From: Isochrysis galbana
Lineage: Eukaryota > Haptophyta > Isochrysidales > Isochrysidaceae
Reading direction: 5' to 3'
Length of the DNA: 64,000 nucleotides
Assembly (NCBI GenBank): GCA_018136815.1
Contig: CM030933.1
Coordinates: 1,240,001 to 1,304,000, forward strand
Under the pieces are notes generated by a model, which was given only the letters and a program-made list of their open reading frames with translations, made no database searches and had not been told where the DNA came from. A program made the translations under genes and the position numbers. Each line of letters begins with the position of its first letter. Position 1 is the first letter of the stretch. Positions 9,954 through 20,963 of the stretch are shown here, piece by piece.

Positions 9954-12900
9954 TCACTTCTGCAGAGGCACCGAATCGTGCGGTACGAGGCTCACCCTAG
10001 AGGGGAAATCGACGGCAAGTGTCACCTGCGCAGTAAGAGCGTCATCGGCTCCCTTGTTGAGCGTAATTCTTACTTGATCCGCACCACGTGTCTGCTCGCT
10101 TGTGAGACGAAGTGTGCAGTCTGTGAGTGACGCGAGGGCAGTGGTGAGCACGTTGGCGTCGAGAATAGTGCAGGTCACATGGGTCGTTGCATCCAAGGTA
10201 TTGGCCTGAGTGAGTCTCGGTTCATCCGTCACGCTCACGGCGAGCAGTGGTGCTTCTACAGGGTTGCCTGTTAGCACAGCCAAGTTGGCGAGGCGCGGCC
10301 CACCGGGTGCATATGCGAGGAGCCCCGCATCACTCACTTGTGCAATGCGTAGCGCACCGCTCGTTGCCCCACCCACACCAGAGAGTGTGTCAAGTACGAC
10401 CCCAGGTGCATCTTCTACAAATGTGAATGATCCCGCATTGATGAGTTGACGCGCACGCACACTGAATGCAGCGTCCAGTAGTACACCAGGGGAAAGTCCT
10501 GACGCGGTACGCAGCGTGAGATCGAGTAGTGGGACCGCGGTGCCTGAGATTTGTGAAGATGTGGCATCGCCTTTGGTGCCCACGGCGCTGAAGGAGAGCC
10601 GTGTGTACCCTGTGTCACCAAGTTGGCGTGCTTCGAAGACGACTCCATTGAAGGCGCTGGCGCCAGTATGGCTCACGTACGCCAGGGCCTCAGTACGCAC
10701 ATCAAGCTCAACCCACCATGTCTCGAGTGCATGCCCTCCTGTGTGAGCAAATACTCGTAGAGTGAAGGGATCCGCTGGGTGGATTGGGTGTGTGGGCACT
10801 GTGGCAAGGACTCCTGCATCGGTACGCACGTCAGCAAGGATTCCGTACCAAGAGGGGGGAGGTTGTAGCGTGAGTAGTCCGAGGGGAGCTGTCAGGAGTG
10901 TATCAAGATTTTGCTGATAGGTTGCGGTGACCCACGCATTGGCCGTTGCACCGGCGATTGTGAACCAGTTCGCAGGCAATGAGTCTCGATCACATGTCGC
11001 GAGGAAGAAGGTTGCCGCTTTGGCGAGTCCTTGTGTTGCGCACGGGGTGGAAACACGTTGAGCGTTTTGGGAGTGCTCAAGAACGAGCTCGAGTGTGAGA
11101 TCTCGAGTGTCTATGCGTACGTCGCCATCGGGGTCTAAGAGTTGTACGACCGCTCGCACAGTTGAGCGGTCGGTGTGGGCTACGCGTGTACCAAGAACAC
11201 CTTGAATGCTCGCAGCGCGCCGCAGTAGGACGGCGAGGGTCGCCTCGTCGTACACGATACCGTGTGTAGAGGCAGTGAGTGTCTCGCTCGAGCCCGAGCG
11301 CGGTTGACTCCAGAGTGGTGCAAAGGATTGTGTGTGCACTTCGTCAGTCGTTGTGTGTGTGCCGTTGATGGCGAGCAAGTGCACACCACCACCGGGGCGC
11401 GGTGCGATCTCGACATCAACATGGTCGACAAGCTCACTAGCCTTGCAGAGAGGTTGAGGGGGCAGTGCAGGCGGCACCGGAGGTGAAGAAAGCGGAGATG
11501 AAGGTGGAGGAGGTGAAGCAAGAGGGAGTGGCGGAGGTGGTGTTGAGGGAAGTGGAGGAGTCGGAGGTGGGGGTGGGGGTGAGGGAGGTGAAGGCCTCGG
11601 AAGTGGTGGTGGGGTTAAGGGAGGAGGTTGGGGTAGGGGTGAGGGAGGTGGAGGAGTCGGAGGTAAAGGAGTCGGAGGTGGGGGAGGTGGAGTCGGAGGT
11701 GGTGGGGGGGTGGGGGTGAGGGAGGTGGAGGAGTCTGAGGTGGTGATGGGGTTGAAGGAAGTGGAGGCGCCGGAGGTGGTGAAGGAGGTGGTGAGGGAGG
11801 TGGTGAGGGAGGTGGTGAGGGAGGTGGCGAGGGAGGTGAGGGAGGTGGTGAGGAAGGTGGTGAGGAAGGTGGTGAGGAAGGTGGAGGAGTCGAAGCAGGT
11901 TGTGGGGAGGGTGGGTGTGCGGGGGGTGGGGGTAGGGGAGGTGGAGGAGTCGGGGGTGGGGGTAGGGGTGGGGGTGAGGGAGGTGGAGAAGTCGGAGGTG
12001 GGGGTAGGGGTGGGAGTGAAGGTGGAGGCGTCGGAGGTGGTGGCGGGGTGGGCGAGGAAGGAGGAGTCGAGGGAGGGGGCGAGGGTGGTGGAGTCGAGGG
12101 AGGGGGCGAGGGTGGTGGAGTCGAGGGAGGGGGCGAGGGTGGTGGAGTCGAGGGAGGAAGGGGTAAAGGTGGAGTCGAGGGAGGGGGCGAGGGAGAAGGA
12201 GTCGAGGGGGGAGGGGGCGAGGGCGGTGGAGTCGAGGGAGGAGGGGGTGAAGGTGGAGTGAAGGGAGGGGGCGAGGGAAGAGGGGGCGAGGGAGGAGGGG
12301 GTGAGAGAGGAGGGGGCGAGGGAGGAGGGGGCGAGGGTGATGGAGTTGAGGGAGGAGGGGGTGAGGGAGGAGGGGGTGAGGGAGGAGGGGGTGAAGGAGG
12401 AGGGGGCCAGGGAGGAGGGGGCGAGGGTGGAGTTGAGGGAGGAGGGGGTGAAGGTGGAGTCGAGGGAGGGGGCGAGGGAGGAGGAGTCGAGGGAGGGGGC
12501 GAGGGTGGTGGTGTCGTGGGAGGAGGGGGCGAGGGCCGTGGAGTCAAGGGAGGGAGCGAGGGAGGAGGAGTCGAGGGAGGAGTCGAGGGAGGAGGAGTCG
12601 AGGGAGGGGGCGAGGGAGGAGGATAAGAGGGAGGAGGATAAGAGGGTGGAGTTGAGGGAGGAGGGGGTGAAGGTGGAGTCGAGGGAGGGGGCGAGGGAGG
12701 AGGAGTCGAGGGAGGAGGGGGCGAGGGTGGTCGAGTCGAGGGAGGAGGGGGTGTGGGAGGTGGAGTCGAGGGAGGAGGGGGTGAAGGTGGAGTCGAGGGA
12801 GGGGGCGAGGGAGGAGGAGTCGAGGGAGGGGGCGAGGGTGGTGGTGTCGAGGGAGGAGGGGGCGAGGGCCGTGGAGTCAAGGGAGGGGGCGAGGGAGGAG

Positions 12901-15900
12901 GAGTCGAGGGAGGAGTCGAGGGAGGAGGAGTCGAGGGAGGGGGCGAGGGAGGAGTCGAGGGAGGAGGATGGGGATAAGAGGGTGGAGTTGAGGGAGGAGG
13001 GGGTGAAGGTGGAGTCGAGGGAGGGGGCGAGGGAGGAGGAGTCGAGGGAGGAGGGGGCGAGGGTGGTGGAGTCGAGGGAGGAGGGGGTGTGGGAGGTGGA
13101 GTCGAGGGAGGAGGGGGTGGAGTCGAGGGAGGGGGCGAGGGAGGAGGGGGCGAGGGAGGAGGAGTCGAGGGAGGTGGAGTCGAGGGAGAAGGAGGTGAGG
13201 GAGGTGGAGTCGAGGGAGGAGGGGGTGAAGGTGGAGTCGAGGGAGGGGTCGAGGGAGGAGGAGTCGAGGGAGGAGGAGTCGAGGGAGGGGGCGAGGGAGG
13301 AGGGGGCGAGGGAGGAGGAGTCGAGGGAGGAGGGGTCGAGGGAGGTGGAGTCGAGGGAGGAGGGGGCGAGGGAGGTGGAGTCGAGGGAGGAGGGGGTGAA
13401 GGTGGAGTCGAGGGAGGGGGCGAGGGAGGAGGAGTCGAAGGAGGAGGGGGCGAGGGTGGTGGAGTCGAGGGAGGAGGGGGCGAGGGAGGTGGAGTCGAGG
13501 GAGGAGGGGGTGAAGGTGGAGTCGAGGGAGGAGGGGGCGAGGGTGGTGGAGTCGAGGGAGGAGGGGGCGAGGGAGGTGGAGTCGAGGGAGGAGGGGGTGA
13601 AGGTGGAGTCGAGGGAGGGGGCGAGTGAGGAGGAGTCGAGGGAGGAGGGGGCGAGGGTGGTGGAGTCGAGGGAGGAGGGGGCGAGGGAGGTGGAGTCGAG
13701 GGAGGAGGGGGTGGAGTCGAGGGAGGGGGCGAGGGCGGTGGAGTAGAGGGAGGAGGGGGTGAGGGCGGTGGAGTCGAGGGAGGAGGGGGTGAAGGTGGAG
13801 TCGAGGGAGGGGTCGAGGGAGGAGGAGTCGAGGGAGGGGGCGAGGGAGGAGGAGTCGAGGGAGGAGGGGGCGAGGGAGGTGGAGTCGAGGGAGGAGGGGG
13901 CGAGGGAGGTGGAGTCGAGGGAGGAGGGGGCGAGGGAGGTGGAGTCGAGGGAGGAGGGGGTGAAGGTGGAGTCGAGGGAGGGGGCGAGGGAGGAGGAGTC
14001 GAAGGAGGAGGGGGCGAGGGTGGTGGAGTCGAGGGAGGAGGGGGCGAGGGCGGTGGAGTTGAGGGAGGAGGAGTTGAAGGTGGAGTCGAGGGAGGGGGCG
14101 AGGGAGGACGGGGCGAGGGAGGAGGGGGCGAGGGCGGTGGAGTCGAGGGAGGAGGGGGTGAAGGTGGAGTCGAGGGGAGAGCGGGCGAGGGAGGAGGGGG
14201 CGAGGGAGGAGGGGGCGAGGGAGGAGGAGGCGAGGGTGGTGGAGTCGATGGAGGAGGTGGTGACGGTGTAGTCGATGGAGGAGGGGTTGAAGGTGGAGTC
14301 GAGGGAGGGACGCGCGCCCTGCGGCCGGAGAAGGCGAGGCCGGCGTCACGTGCGACTCCAACGACCTTGACAGCGAGTGGGGGCGCATTGGGGGGCAGAG
14401 AGGGAGGGGGTGCGGGGATTCGTCGGGGAGGAGAAGGAGGGGGAGAAGGAGGAGTCGGAGGGGGAGACGGAGGTGGCGGTGTTGGCGGTAGCGAGGGCGG
14501 TGGTGAGGGCGGCGGTGAGGGAGGAGGCGACGAGGGCGGCGGTGGTGAAGGAGGAGGAGGCGAAGGTGGTGGCGGCGAGGGAGGCGGCGGCGAGGGCGGT
14601 GGCGGAGAGGGAGGCGGCGGCGAGGGCGGTGGCGGAGAGGGAGGCGGCGGCGAGGGCGGTGGCGGTGAAGGAGGAGGAGGAGGAGGAGGAGAGGGAGGAG
14701 GTGGCGATGGTGGCGGCGGCGAGGGAGGCGGCGGTGAGGGCGGTGGCGGAGAAGGAGGCGGCGGCGAGGGCGGTGGCGGTGAAGGAGGGCGGTAGAGGCG
14801 GTGGTGACGGAGGGGGTGACGGAGAGGGAGAGGGCGGTAGTGACGGAGGAGGCGAGGGGTGTGGTGTCGGAGGAGGCGAGGGTGGTGGTGACGGAGGAGG
14901 AGAGGGTGGTGGAGGTGGTGGCGAGGGATGTGGTGACGGAGGAGGCGAGGGGGGTGGTAGAGGCGGTGGTGAGGGTGGTGGAGGCGGTGGTGAGGGTGGT
15001 GGTAGAGGCGGTGGTAGCGACGGAGGCGGTGGCGAGGGTGGAGGTGACGGAGGAGGTGAGAGGGGTGGCAGCGACGGAGGCGGTGGTGATGGAGGTGGCG
15101 ATGGAGGTGGCGATGGAGGAGGCGAGGGTGGTGGCGAGGGTGGTGGCGAGGGTGGTGGCAACGATGGAGGTGGTGGCGACGGTGGTGGCGACGGCGGTGG
15201 CGACGGCGGTGGTGATGGAGGTGGTGATGGAGGTGGCGATGGAGGTGGCGATGGAGGAGGCGAGGGTGGTGGCGAGGGTGGTGGCAACGATGGAGGTGGT
15301 GGCGACGGTGGTGGCGACGGCGGTGGCAGCGATGGAGGCGGTGGCGAGGGCGGTGGTGATGGAGGAGGCGAGGGAGGTGGTAGCGACGGAGGCGGTGAAG
15401 AGGGTGGTGGTGATGGAGGTGGCGACGGTGATGGCGACGGCGGTGGCGACGGCGATGGCGGTGGCAGCGACGGAGGCGGTGGCGAGGGCGGTGGTGACGG
15501 AGGAAACGAGGGCGGTGGTGACGGAGGAGGCGGTGGCGAGGGCGGTGGTGACGGCGGTGGCAATGGCGGTGATAATGGGGGAGGCGAGGGAGGTGGTAGC
15601 GACGGAGGCGGTGGCGAGGGCGGTGGTGACGGCGGTGGCAATGGAGGAGGCGAGGGAGGTGGTAGCGACGGAGGCGGTGGCGAGGGCGGTGGTGACGGCG
15701 GTGGCAATGGCGGTGATAATGGGGGAGGCGAGGGAGGTGGTAGTGACGGAGGCGGTGGCGAGGGCGTTGGTGACGGCGGTGGCAGCGATGGAGGCGGTGG
15801 CGAGGGCGGTGGTGATGGAGGAGGCAGAGGCGGTGGTAATGGAGGAGGTGAGGGAAGTGGTAGCGACGGAGGCGGTGGCGAGGGCGGTGGTGACGGTGGT

Positions 15901-18836
15901 GGCAATGGAGGAGGCGAGGGCGGCGGTGACGGAGGAGGTGAGGGCGGAGGCGAGGGGGGTGGTAATGGAGGGGGCGAGGGAGGTGGTAGTGACGGAGGCG
16001 GTGGCGAGGGCGGTGGTGATGGAGGAGGCGATGGCGGTGGTGATGGAGGAGGTGAAGGCGGTGGTGATGGAGGAGGCGATGGCGGCGGTGACGGAGGATG
16101 TGAGGGCGGAGGTGACGGAGGAGGTGATGGCGGTGGCAGCGATGGAGGCGGTGGCGAGGGCGGTGGTGATGGAGGTGGTATCGACGGAGGCGGTGGCGAG
16201 GGCGGTGGTGACGGAGGAGGCGATGGCGGTGGCAGCGACGGAGGCGGTGGCGAGGGCGGTGGTAATGGGGGAGGCGAGGGTGGCGGTAGAGGCGGTGGTG
16301 ACGGAGGGGGTGACGGAGGAGGAGAGGGCGGTGGTGACGGCGGAGGCGAGGGGGGTGGTGACGGAGGAGGCGAGGGGGGTGGTGACGGAGGATGCGAGGG
16401 TGGTGGTGATGGAGGAGGCGAGGGGAGTGGTGACGGAGGAGGTGAGGGGGGTGGTGACGGAGGAGGCGAGGGGGGTGGTGACGGAGGAGGCGAGGGGGGT
16501 GGTGACGGAGGATGCGATGGCGGTGGCAGCGACGGAGGCGGTGGAAGTGAGGGAGGCGGTGGCAAGGGGGGTGGTGACGGAGGAGGCGATGGCGGCGGTG
16601 ACGGCGGTGGTAGCGACGGAGGTGGTGGCGAGGGTGGTGGTGACGGAGGAGGCGAGGGTGGTGGTGATGGAGGAGGCGAGGGGGGTGGTGACGGAGGAGG
16701 TGAGGGGGTGGTGACGGAGGAGGTGAGGGGGGTGGTGACGGAGGAGGCGAGGGGGGTGGTGGCGAGGGGGGAGGAGGAGAAGGTGGTGGAAGTGAGGGAG
16801 GTGGTGGCGAGGGAGGGGGTGGCGAGGGAGGGGGTGGCGAGGGAGCGGGTGGCGAGGGAGGGGGTGGCGAGGGAAGGGGTGGCACGGGTGGTGTCGAGGG
16901 TGGTAATGATGGAGGAGGCGAGGGCGGTGGTGATGGAGGAGGCGAGGGGGGTGGTGACGGAGGAGGCGAGGGCGGTGGTGATGGAGGATGCGAGGGTGGT
17001 GGTGACGGAGGAGGCGAGGGCGGTGGTGATGGAGGAGGCGATGGCGGTGGCAGCGACGGAGGCGGTGGCGAGGGCGGTGGTGATGGAGGAGGCGAGGGCG
17101 GTGGTGACGGAGGAGGCGAGGGGGGTGGTGATGGAGGAGGCGATGGCGGTGGCAACGACGGAGGCGGTGGCGAGGGCGGTGGTGACGGAGGAGGCGAGGG
17201 TGGTGGTGACGGAGGAGGCGAGGGGGGTGGTGACGGAGGAAGCGATGGCGGCGGTGACGGCGGTGGCAGCGACGGAGGCGGTGGCGAGGGCGATGGTGAC
17301 GGAGGAGGCGAGGGTGGTGGTGATGGAGGAGGCGAGGGTGGTGGTGATGGAGGAGGCGAGGGTGGTGGTGATGGAGGAGGCGAGGGTGGTGGTGACGGAG
17401 GAAGCGATGGCGGCGGTGACGGCGGTGGCAGCGACGGAGGCGGTGGCGAGGGCGATGGTGACGGAGGAGGCGAGGGTGGTGGTGATGGAGGAGGCGAGGG
17501 TGGTGGTGATGGAGGAGGCGAGGGTGGTGGTGATGGAGGAGGCGATGGCGGTGGCAGTGACGGAGGCGGTGGCGAGGGCGGTGGTGACGGAGGAGGCGAT
17601 GGCGGTGGCAGTGACGGAGGCGGTGGCGAGGGCGGTGGTGACGGAGGAGGCGATGGCGGTGGCAACGACGGAGGCGGTGGCGAGGGCGGTGGTGACGGAG
17701 GAGGCGATGGCGGTGGCAACGACGGAGGCGGTGGCGAGGGCGGTGGTGACGGAGGAGGCGAGGGTGGTGGTGATGGAGGAGGCGAGGGTGGTGGTGACGG
17801 AGGAGGCGGTGGCGGTGGTGACGGTGGTAGCGATGGAGGTGGTGGTGACGGAGGCAAGGGGGGTGGCGGTGACGGAGGCGGTGGCGAGGGGGGGGATGAC
17901 GGAGGAGGCGAGGGTGGTGGTGACGGAGGAGGCGAGGGTGGTGGTGACGGAGGAAGCGATGGCGGCGGTGACGGCGGTGGTAGCGACGGAGGCGGTGGCA
18001 GCGACGGAGGCGGTGGCGAGGGCGATGGTGACGGAGGAGGCGAGGGTGGTGGTGACGGAGGAGGCGAGGGTGGTGGTGACGGAGGAGGCGAGGGTGGTGG
18101 TGACGGAGGAGGCGAGGGTGGTGGTGACGGAGGAAGCGATGGCGGCGGTGACGGCGGTGGCAGCGACGGAGGCGGTGGCAGCGACGGAGGCGGTCCCAAT
18201 GAGAAATGTCCTGCTCGAAGGCGATCGCTCCATCGAACATGTGAGACATGGTCACTGCCTGCTCCGTATGCCACTCAAGTGGCTGGTTGAAGGAGATCGC
18301 GTTCTGGAAGGTGGAAGCAAAGCTGACGACGCTGCGTGTATCCCAGTCGAGTGGCTGATTGAATCGTAGCGCGTCCTTGAATGCACACTTCAGCGTGGTT
18401 ACGCGCGTGGTGTCTGTGACCACGATGGGTGAGTTGAAGCCAGACGCGGAAGCGAACACCGACTCCATGGTGACAAGGGATGGTGTTGTGACGAGTGTGA
18501 CAGAGGAGTTGCCTATGGGTGGAGATGGCAGCAGGTCAGCGAACATGAAACTCATGTCTTGGGCCATGGGCGCGTGCACCACGACTACTCTCTCCTGTGC
18601 GCTCCGTGCAAAGGCTCGATGGAAGGTTGTTGCACGCGGTGTGCTCACCACAACGTCCCAAGCGGGTGATCCCTCGAGCATTCGATTGAAATCGCGCACC
18701 TGCTCTACGTCGTAGCATCCATCCATGAGGAGTGCGCCACCTCTTGTGTGCAGCACATCCATCACCACATTCGGTGGAGGACAGAGCACAGCCGGCGGCG
18801 CGGGGTCACACGTAGCAGTACTTACGCTGAGGGGAA
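9954..18836 (-). CDS. Giant secreted-type protein: BspA/DUF285 repeats, Ser/Pro-rich stalk, C-terminal globular region
   Basis: The N-terminal part (about 18836-18190) carries BspA-like/DUF285 leucine-rich repeats, for example FNQPLDWDTRSVVSFASTF, MSHMFDGAIAFEQDISHW and LKCAFKDALRFNQPLDW. This is followed by about 6.7 kb of Ser/Pro-rich repeats: SPPP-type at 18190-14430 and STPPPSPPPP-type at 14290-11480. A unique island with LAVKVVGVARDAGLAFSGRR separates them. A 500-residue non-repetitive C-terminus with many beta-like strands ends at 9954. The total is about 2,900 codons. DUF285 proteins with Pro-rich stalks are usually cell-surface or wall proteins. No ATG occurs in frame before 18762, so a signal-peptide exon probably lies upstream, joined at the CCCTCAG acceptor near 18837. 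The Pro-rich phase changes reading frame at G-run positions near 18190, 16700, 14790 and 11705, possibly through assembly error in repeats. The strand is decided by the two unique ends. Confidence 0.65.
11480..14290. repeat. Minisatellite array encoding STPPPSPPPP
   Basis: On the plus strand this is an array of GGAGTCGAGGGAGGAGGGGG-type units, with higher-order groupings of about 60-120 bases that recur in near-identical runs (for example around 12660-13100 compared with 12430-12980). It is stop-free over most of several frames on both strands. It forms the second stalk block of the giant protein gene. Confidence 0.85.
14430..18190. repeat. Minisatellite array encoding SPPP
   Basis: On the plus strand this is an array of GGTGGTGACGGAGGAGGCGA-type units with variant blocks of GGCAGCGACGGAGGCGGTGG. 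Higher-order units near 17200-17560 and 17900-18190 are almost identical. No stop occurs in most frames on either strand for kilobases, so Gly/Asp/Glu-rich plus-strand frames of over 1,300 codons are mirror images of the coding minus strand. Confidence 0.85.
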
Positions 18837-19056
18837 ATCCCGCGACCTGAGGCTGCCATGCCGCATTGGCGCGCCACGCGCGGTGGACACGACAGGCTAG
18901 AGCACGATCGCCCTGCTTCGTCAACCCTCGCGCTACGCAGCATCAGCCACATGCTGCTGCGTGAATTCCCTCCCGCTACTCTCCACACCTTTTTTTTTCG
19001 AGAGGCGTGCGTTCCGCGCCCATAGGTTCTTGTCTTGTGCGCAATGACAAGGGGAA

Positions 19057-19503
19057 ATGACGTCACGACGTGCGCTGTGCTCTTTGGACGACAGCAATAT
19101 ACTGCCCGAAGGCACACGGAGGCAGCGCAGGCCTGTAGGCGAGAGGCTTATCGATCAGTACATCCGAGAAGAGCGGGAACTCTTCATCGACGATATCGAC
19201 GATGATGAACTTGAGGCTGCTGTCATTGAAAGCGTCAGTGGAGATGAGACTCCTGAGGACGAGGACCCAGAGTATGTAGAGTGCGGAGAGTCCGAGGATG
19301 AATCTGAAGATGACGTCGATTCCGAACATAGCTCATCGTCCTGTGAAAGTGACGACGAAGAGGACGACGAAGAGGAGGAGGAGGAGGAGGACGACGAAGA
19401 GGACGAAGAGGACGAAGAGGAGGAGGACGACGAAGAGGAGGAAGAGGAGGAGGAAGAGGAAGTCAAACCATCTCCGAGACGCAACAAACGCACGAGGGAG
19501 TGA
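19057..19503 (+). CDS. Small acidic protein, 148 aa
   Basis: This frame starts at an ATG at 19057. After a basic N-terminus (TRRQRRPVGERLIDQYIREE) it becomes almost entirely Asp/Glu: mixed acidic residues from about 45, and nearly pure Glu/Asp from about 95 to 135. It closes with a basic tail (PSPRRNKRTRE). Such polyacidic proteins often bind histones or other basic partners. No family can be assigned. It is followed closely by the plus-strand gene at 19629, and together they lie inside the inverted-repeat-bounded block in locally lower-GC DNA. Confidence 0.5.
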   Translation: MTSRRALCSLDDSNILPEGTRRQRRPVGERLIDQYIREERELFIDDIDDDELEAAVIESVSGDETPEDEDPEYVECGESEDESEDDVDSEHSSSSCESDDEEDDEEEEEEEDDEEDEEDEEEEDDEEEEEEEEEEVKPSPRRNKRTRE

Positions 19504-19628
19504 ATTTTCCCGGAGATGTGTATTTTTTTTTCAGTGGGGAGGACATCCTCAGATTATTAGCAGTGATCGCGGGGGGGGGGCTACGACGACTTCCTTGTGG
19601 ACGACTACACCCCCGCACACCCTCTCGC

Positions 19629-20369
19629 ATGCGACCCCTCTCTCAGCATGAGGTGGAGTGCCTGACGAGCGGTGCGTATGTCGAGCTACTAGACATGGCC
19701 TACAGTACGATCGAGCCTCTGGTCAGAACATGCTTGTGGAGTGGGAGGACCAAAGGTCTGGCCGTCAGTGAGGATGGTGGTGTGATGCGTATGTCCACAA
19801 GGAGCTCTTACAACGACACCTTCCGTTCCTCCACACAAGGTGCCGTTGTCCTAGAGTATGTGTGTGGCATCATGGAGGAGCTGAGGCGACAAAGGCTCAA
19901 CCGCAAGGGTCAACAGGTGCGAGTCGTCCTCTCCAGCCGCGCCGACAAGCATGCCATCCTGTACGGCGTCTTCCGTGAGATTCGAGTCATCCAAGAGCCT
20001 CTGGGTGAGATGGGTGAGGTGCGCAACCGCGAATACTCTCTGATCGACATCATCGGGATCGAAGAGGACCCCAAATGCGTCACCGTCGTGCCACTGCAGA
20101 TCTCTCCCTTGACCTATTGCAAACGTCTTCGGAAGAGCACACCCACCGCCACCGACGGACAGCTCGCAGGGAGCGCATTCCCTGCCGAGTGTGTCCACAT
20201 GGTGTTCGACACAGAGAGCGCACCGCCACCGCCTCCGTCCTCTTCACGGCGGCGACCCGAACGAGTACATCCTGTGCTGCAAATTGGATGGGTGCTGTAC
20301 ACCAGCGACTTTGGTGCTTCGACTACATGCAACCGAACTTGGCTCGTGTCGAGAACAATATCTTTGTGA
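19629..20369 (+). CDS. Protein with possible DEDD-type exonuclease motif I, 246 aa
   Basis: From the ATG at 19629 the protein reads MRPLSQHEVECLTSGAYVEL and contains an ordered, non-repetitive region: residues 60-140 include VLEYVCGIMEELRRQRLNRK and VVLSSRADKHAILYGVFREI. Near the C-terminus, MVFDTES, then a Pro/Ser linker and VLQIGWVLYTSDF, resemble the exonuclease motif I strand-turn-strand of DEDDh nucleases (hydrophobic-D-x-E, then Q-hydrophobic). The later motifs of that fold are not seen before the stop, so the match is partial, and a 3' intron or loss of the remainder are both possible. The frame is open further upstream to 19500 without an ATG. It sits in a plus-strand run with the acidic gene and a small gene at 20579. 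Confidence 0.4.
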   Translation: MRPLSQHEVECLTSGAYVELLDMAYSTIEPLVRTCLWSGRTKGLAVSEDGGVMRMSTRSSYNDTFRSSTQGAVVLEYVCGIMEELRRQRLNRKGQQVRVVLSSRADKHAILYGVFREIRVIQEPLGEMGEVRNREYSLIDIIGIEEDPKCVTVVPLQISPLTYCKRLRKSTPTATDGQLAGSAFPAECVHMVFDTESAPPPPPSSSRRRPERVHPVLQIGWVLYTSDFGASTTCNRTWLVSRTISL

Positions 20370-20578
20370 TCATCCATCTGATCTACAAGTGAAAGAGCTC
20401 GTATCACACTCTGCAGCATGGAACCAAGCATTGTCGTTCCGTCGCGCTTTGAGAGTTATTGTGTGCCTTTCAATCTGATCTATCTGTGCGATCTATATGC
20501 GCACTTCGTTCAAGGATTCTCAGATTTTGTGTGTCTGAGTACAAGAAGACGCTTCCTAGCAGCCAACGTGCAGTGACG

Positions 20579-20752
20579 ATGAAGCTTCCCATCAGTCTCA
20601 TCCCACCTGTGCACGACAAACCGTCTTCTGATGATACGGATCCCAAACGACCAAAGAAGGATACGAAAGTTGAAGAAGCCAACAAGGTGGACGATGAGGT
20701 TGAGCGGTGCTCGTGTCAACGACAGGATCCTTCGTTTCACAAACGACAATGA
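20579..20752 (+). CDS. Small basic/acidic peptide, 57 aa
   Basis: A short frame from an ATG at 20579 reads MKLPISLIPPVHDK and continues with a Lys/Asp-rich, disordered segment (PKRPKKDTKVEEANKVDDEV) and a CSCQ motif before the stop. It follows the exonuclease-like gene by 210 bases on the same strand. The length is marginal and no family is known, so it may be a spurious frame or a short exon. Confidence 0.25.
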   Translation: MKLPISLIPPVHDKPSSDDTDPKRPKKDTKVEEANKVDDEVERCSCQRQDPSFHKRQ

Positions 20753-20963
20753 CATGATTGATCTAGTGACGAAAGCTTTGTAGAAAACATTGGAGAATAA
20801 TAGGGCACACGGAGAAATCACTGCCGCGTGGAGCAATCACGCTTCCCTACTGCAATCAGTTGGTTGTTGTGTAATATCGTATCGATATCGGTCAGTTGAG
20901 CAAGCTCAGAAAGTCTAAGGGTCTGTGCGAAAACGTATTACAGTAGGGAATCGTGGATCTCCA

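Noticed and set aside
9954-11477. The C-terminal part of the giant protein as a separate gene starting at a Met-like codon at 11477
   Set aside because: The codon there is not ATG, and the same frame remains Ser/Pro-rich upstream to about 11700, so it joins the stalk.
14377-18369. Plus-strand Gly/Asp/Glu-rich frame of about 1,330 codons
   Set aside because: It mirrors the minus-strand SPPP array; only the minus strand connects to non-repetitive domains at both ends.
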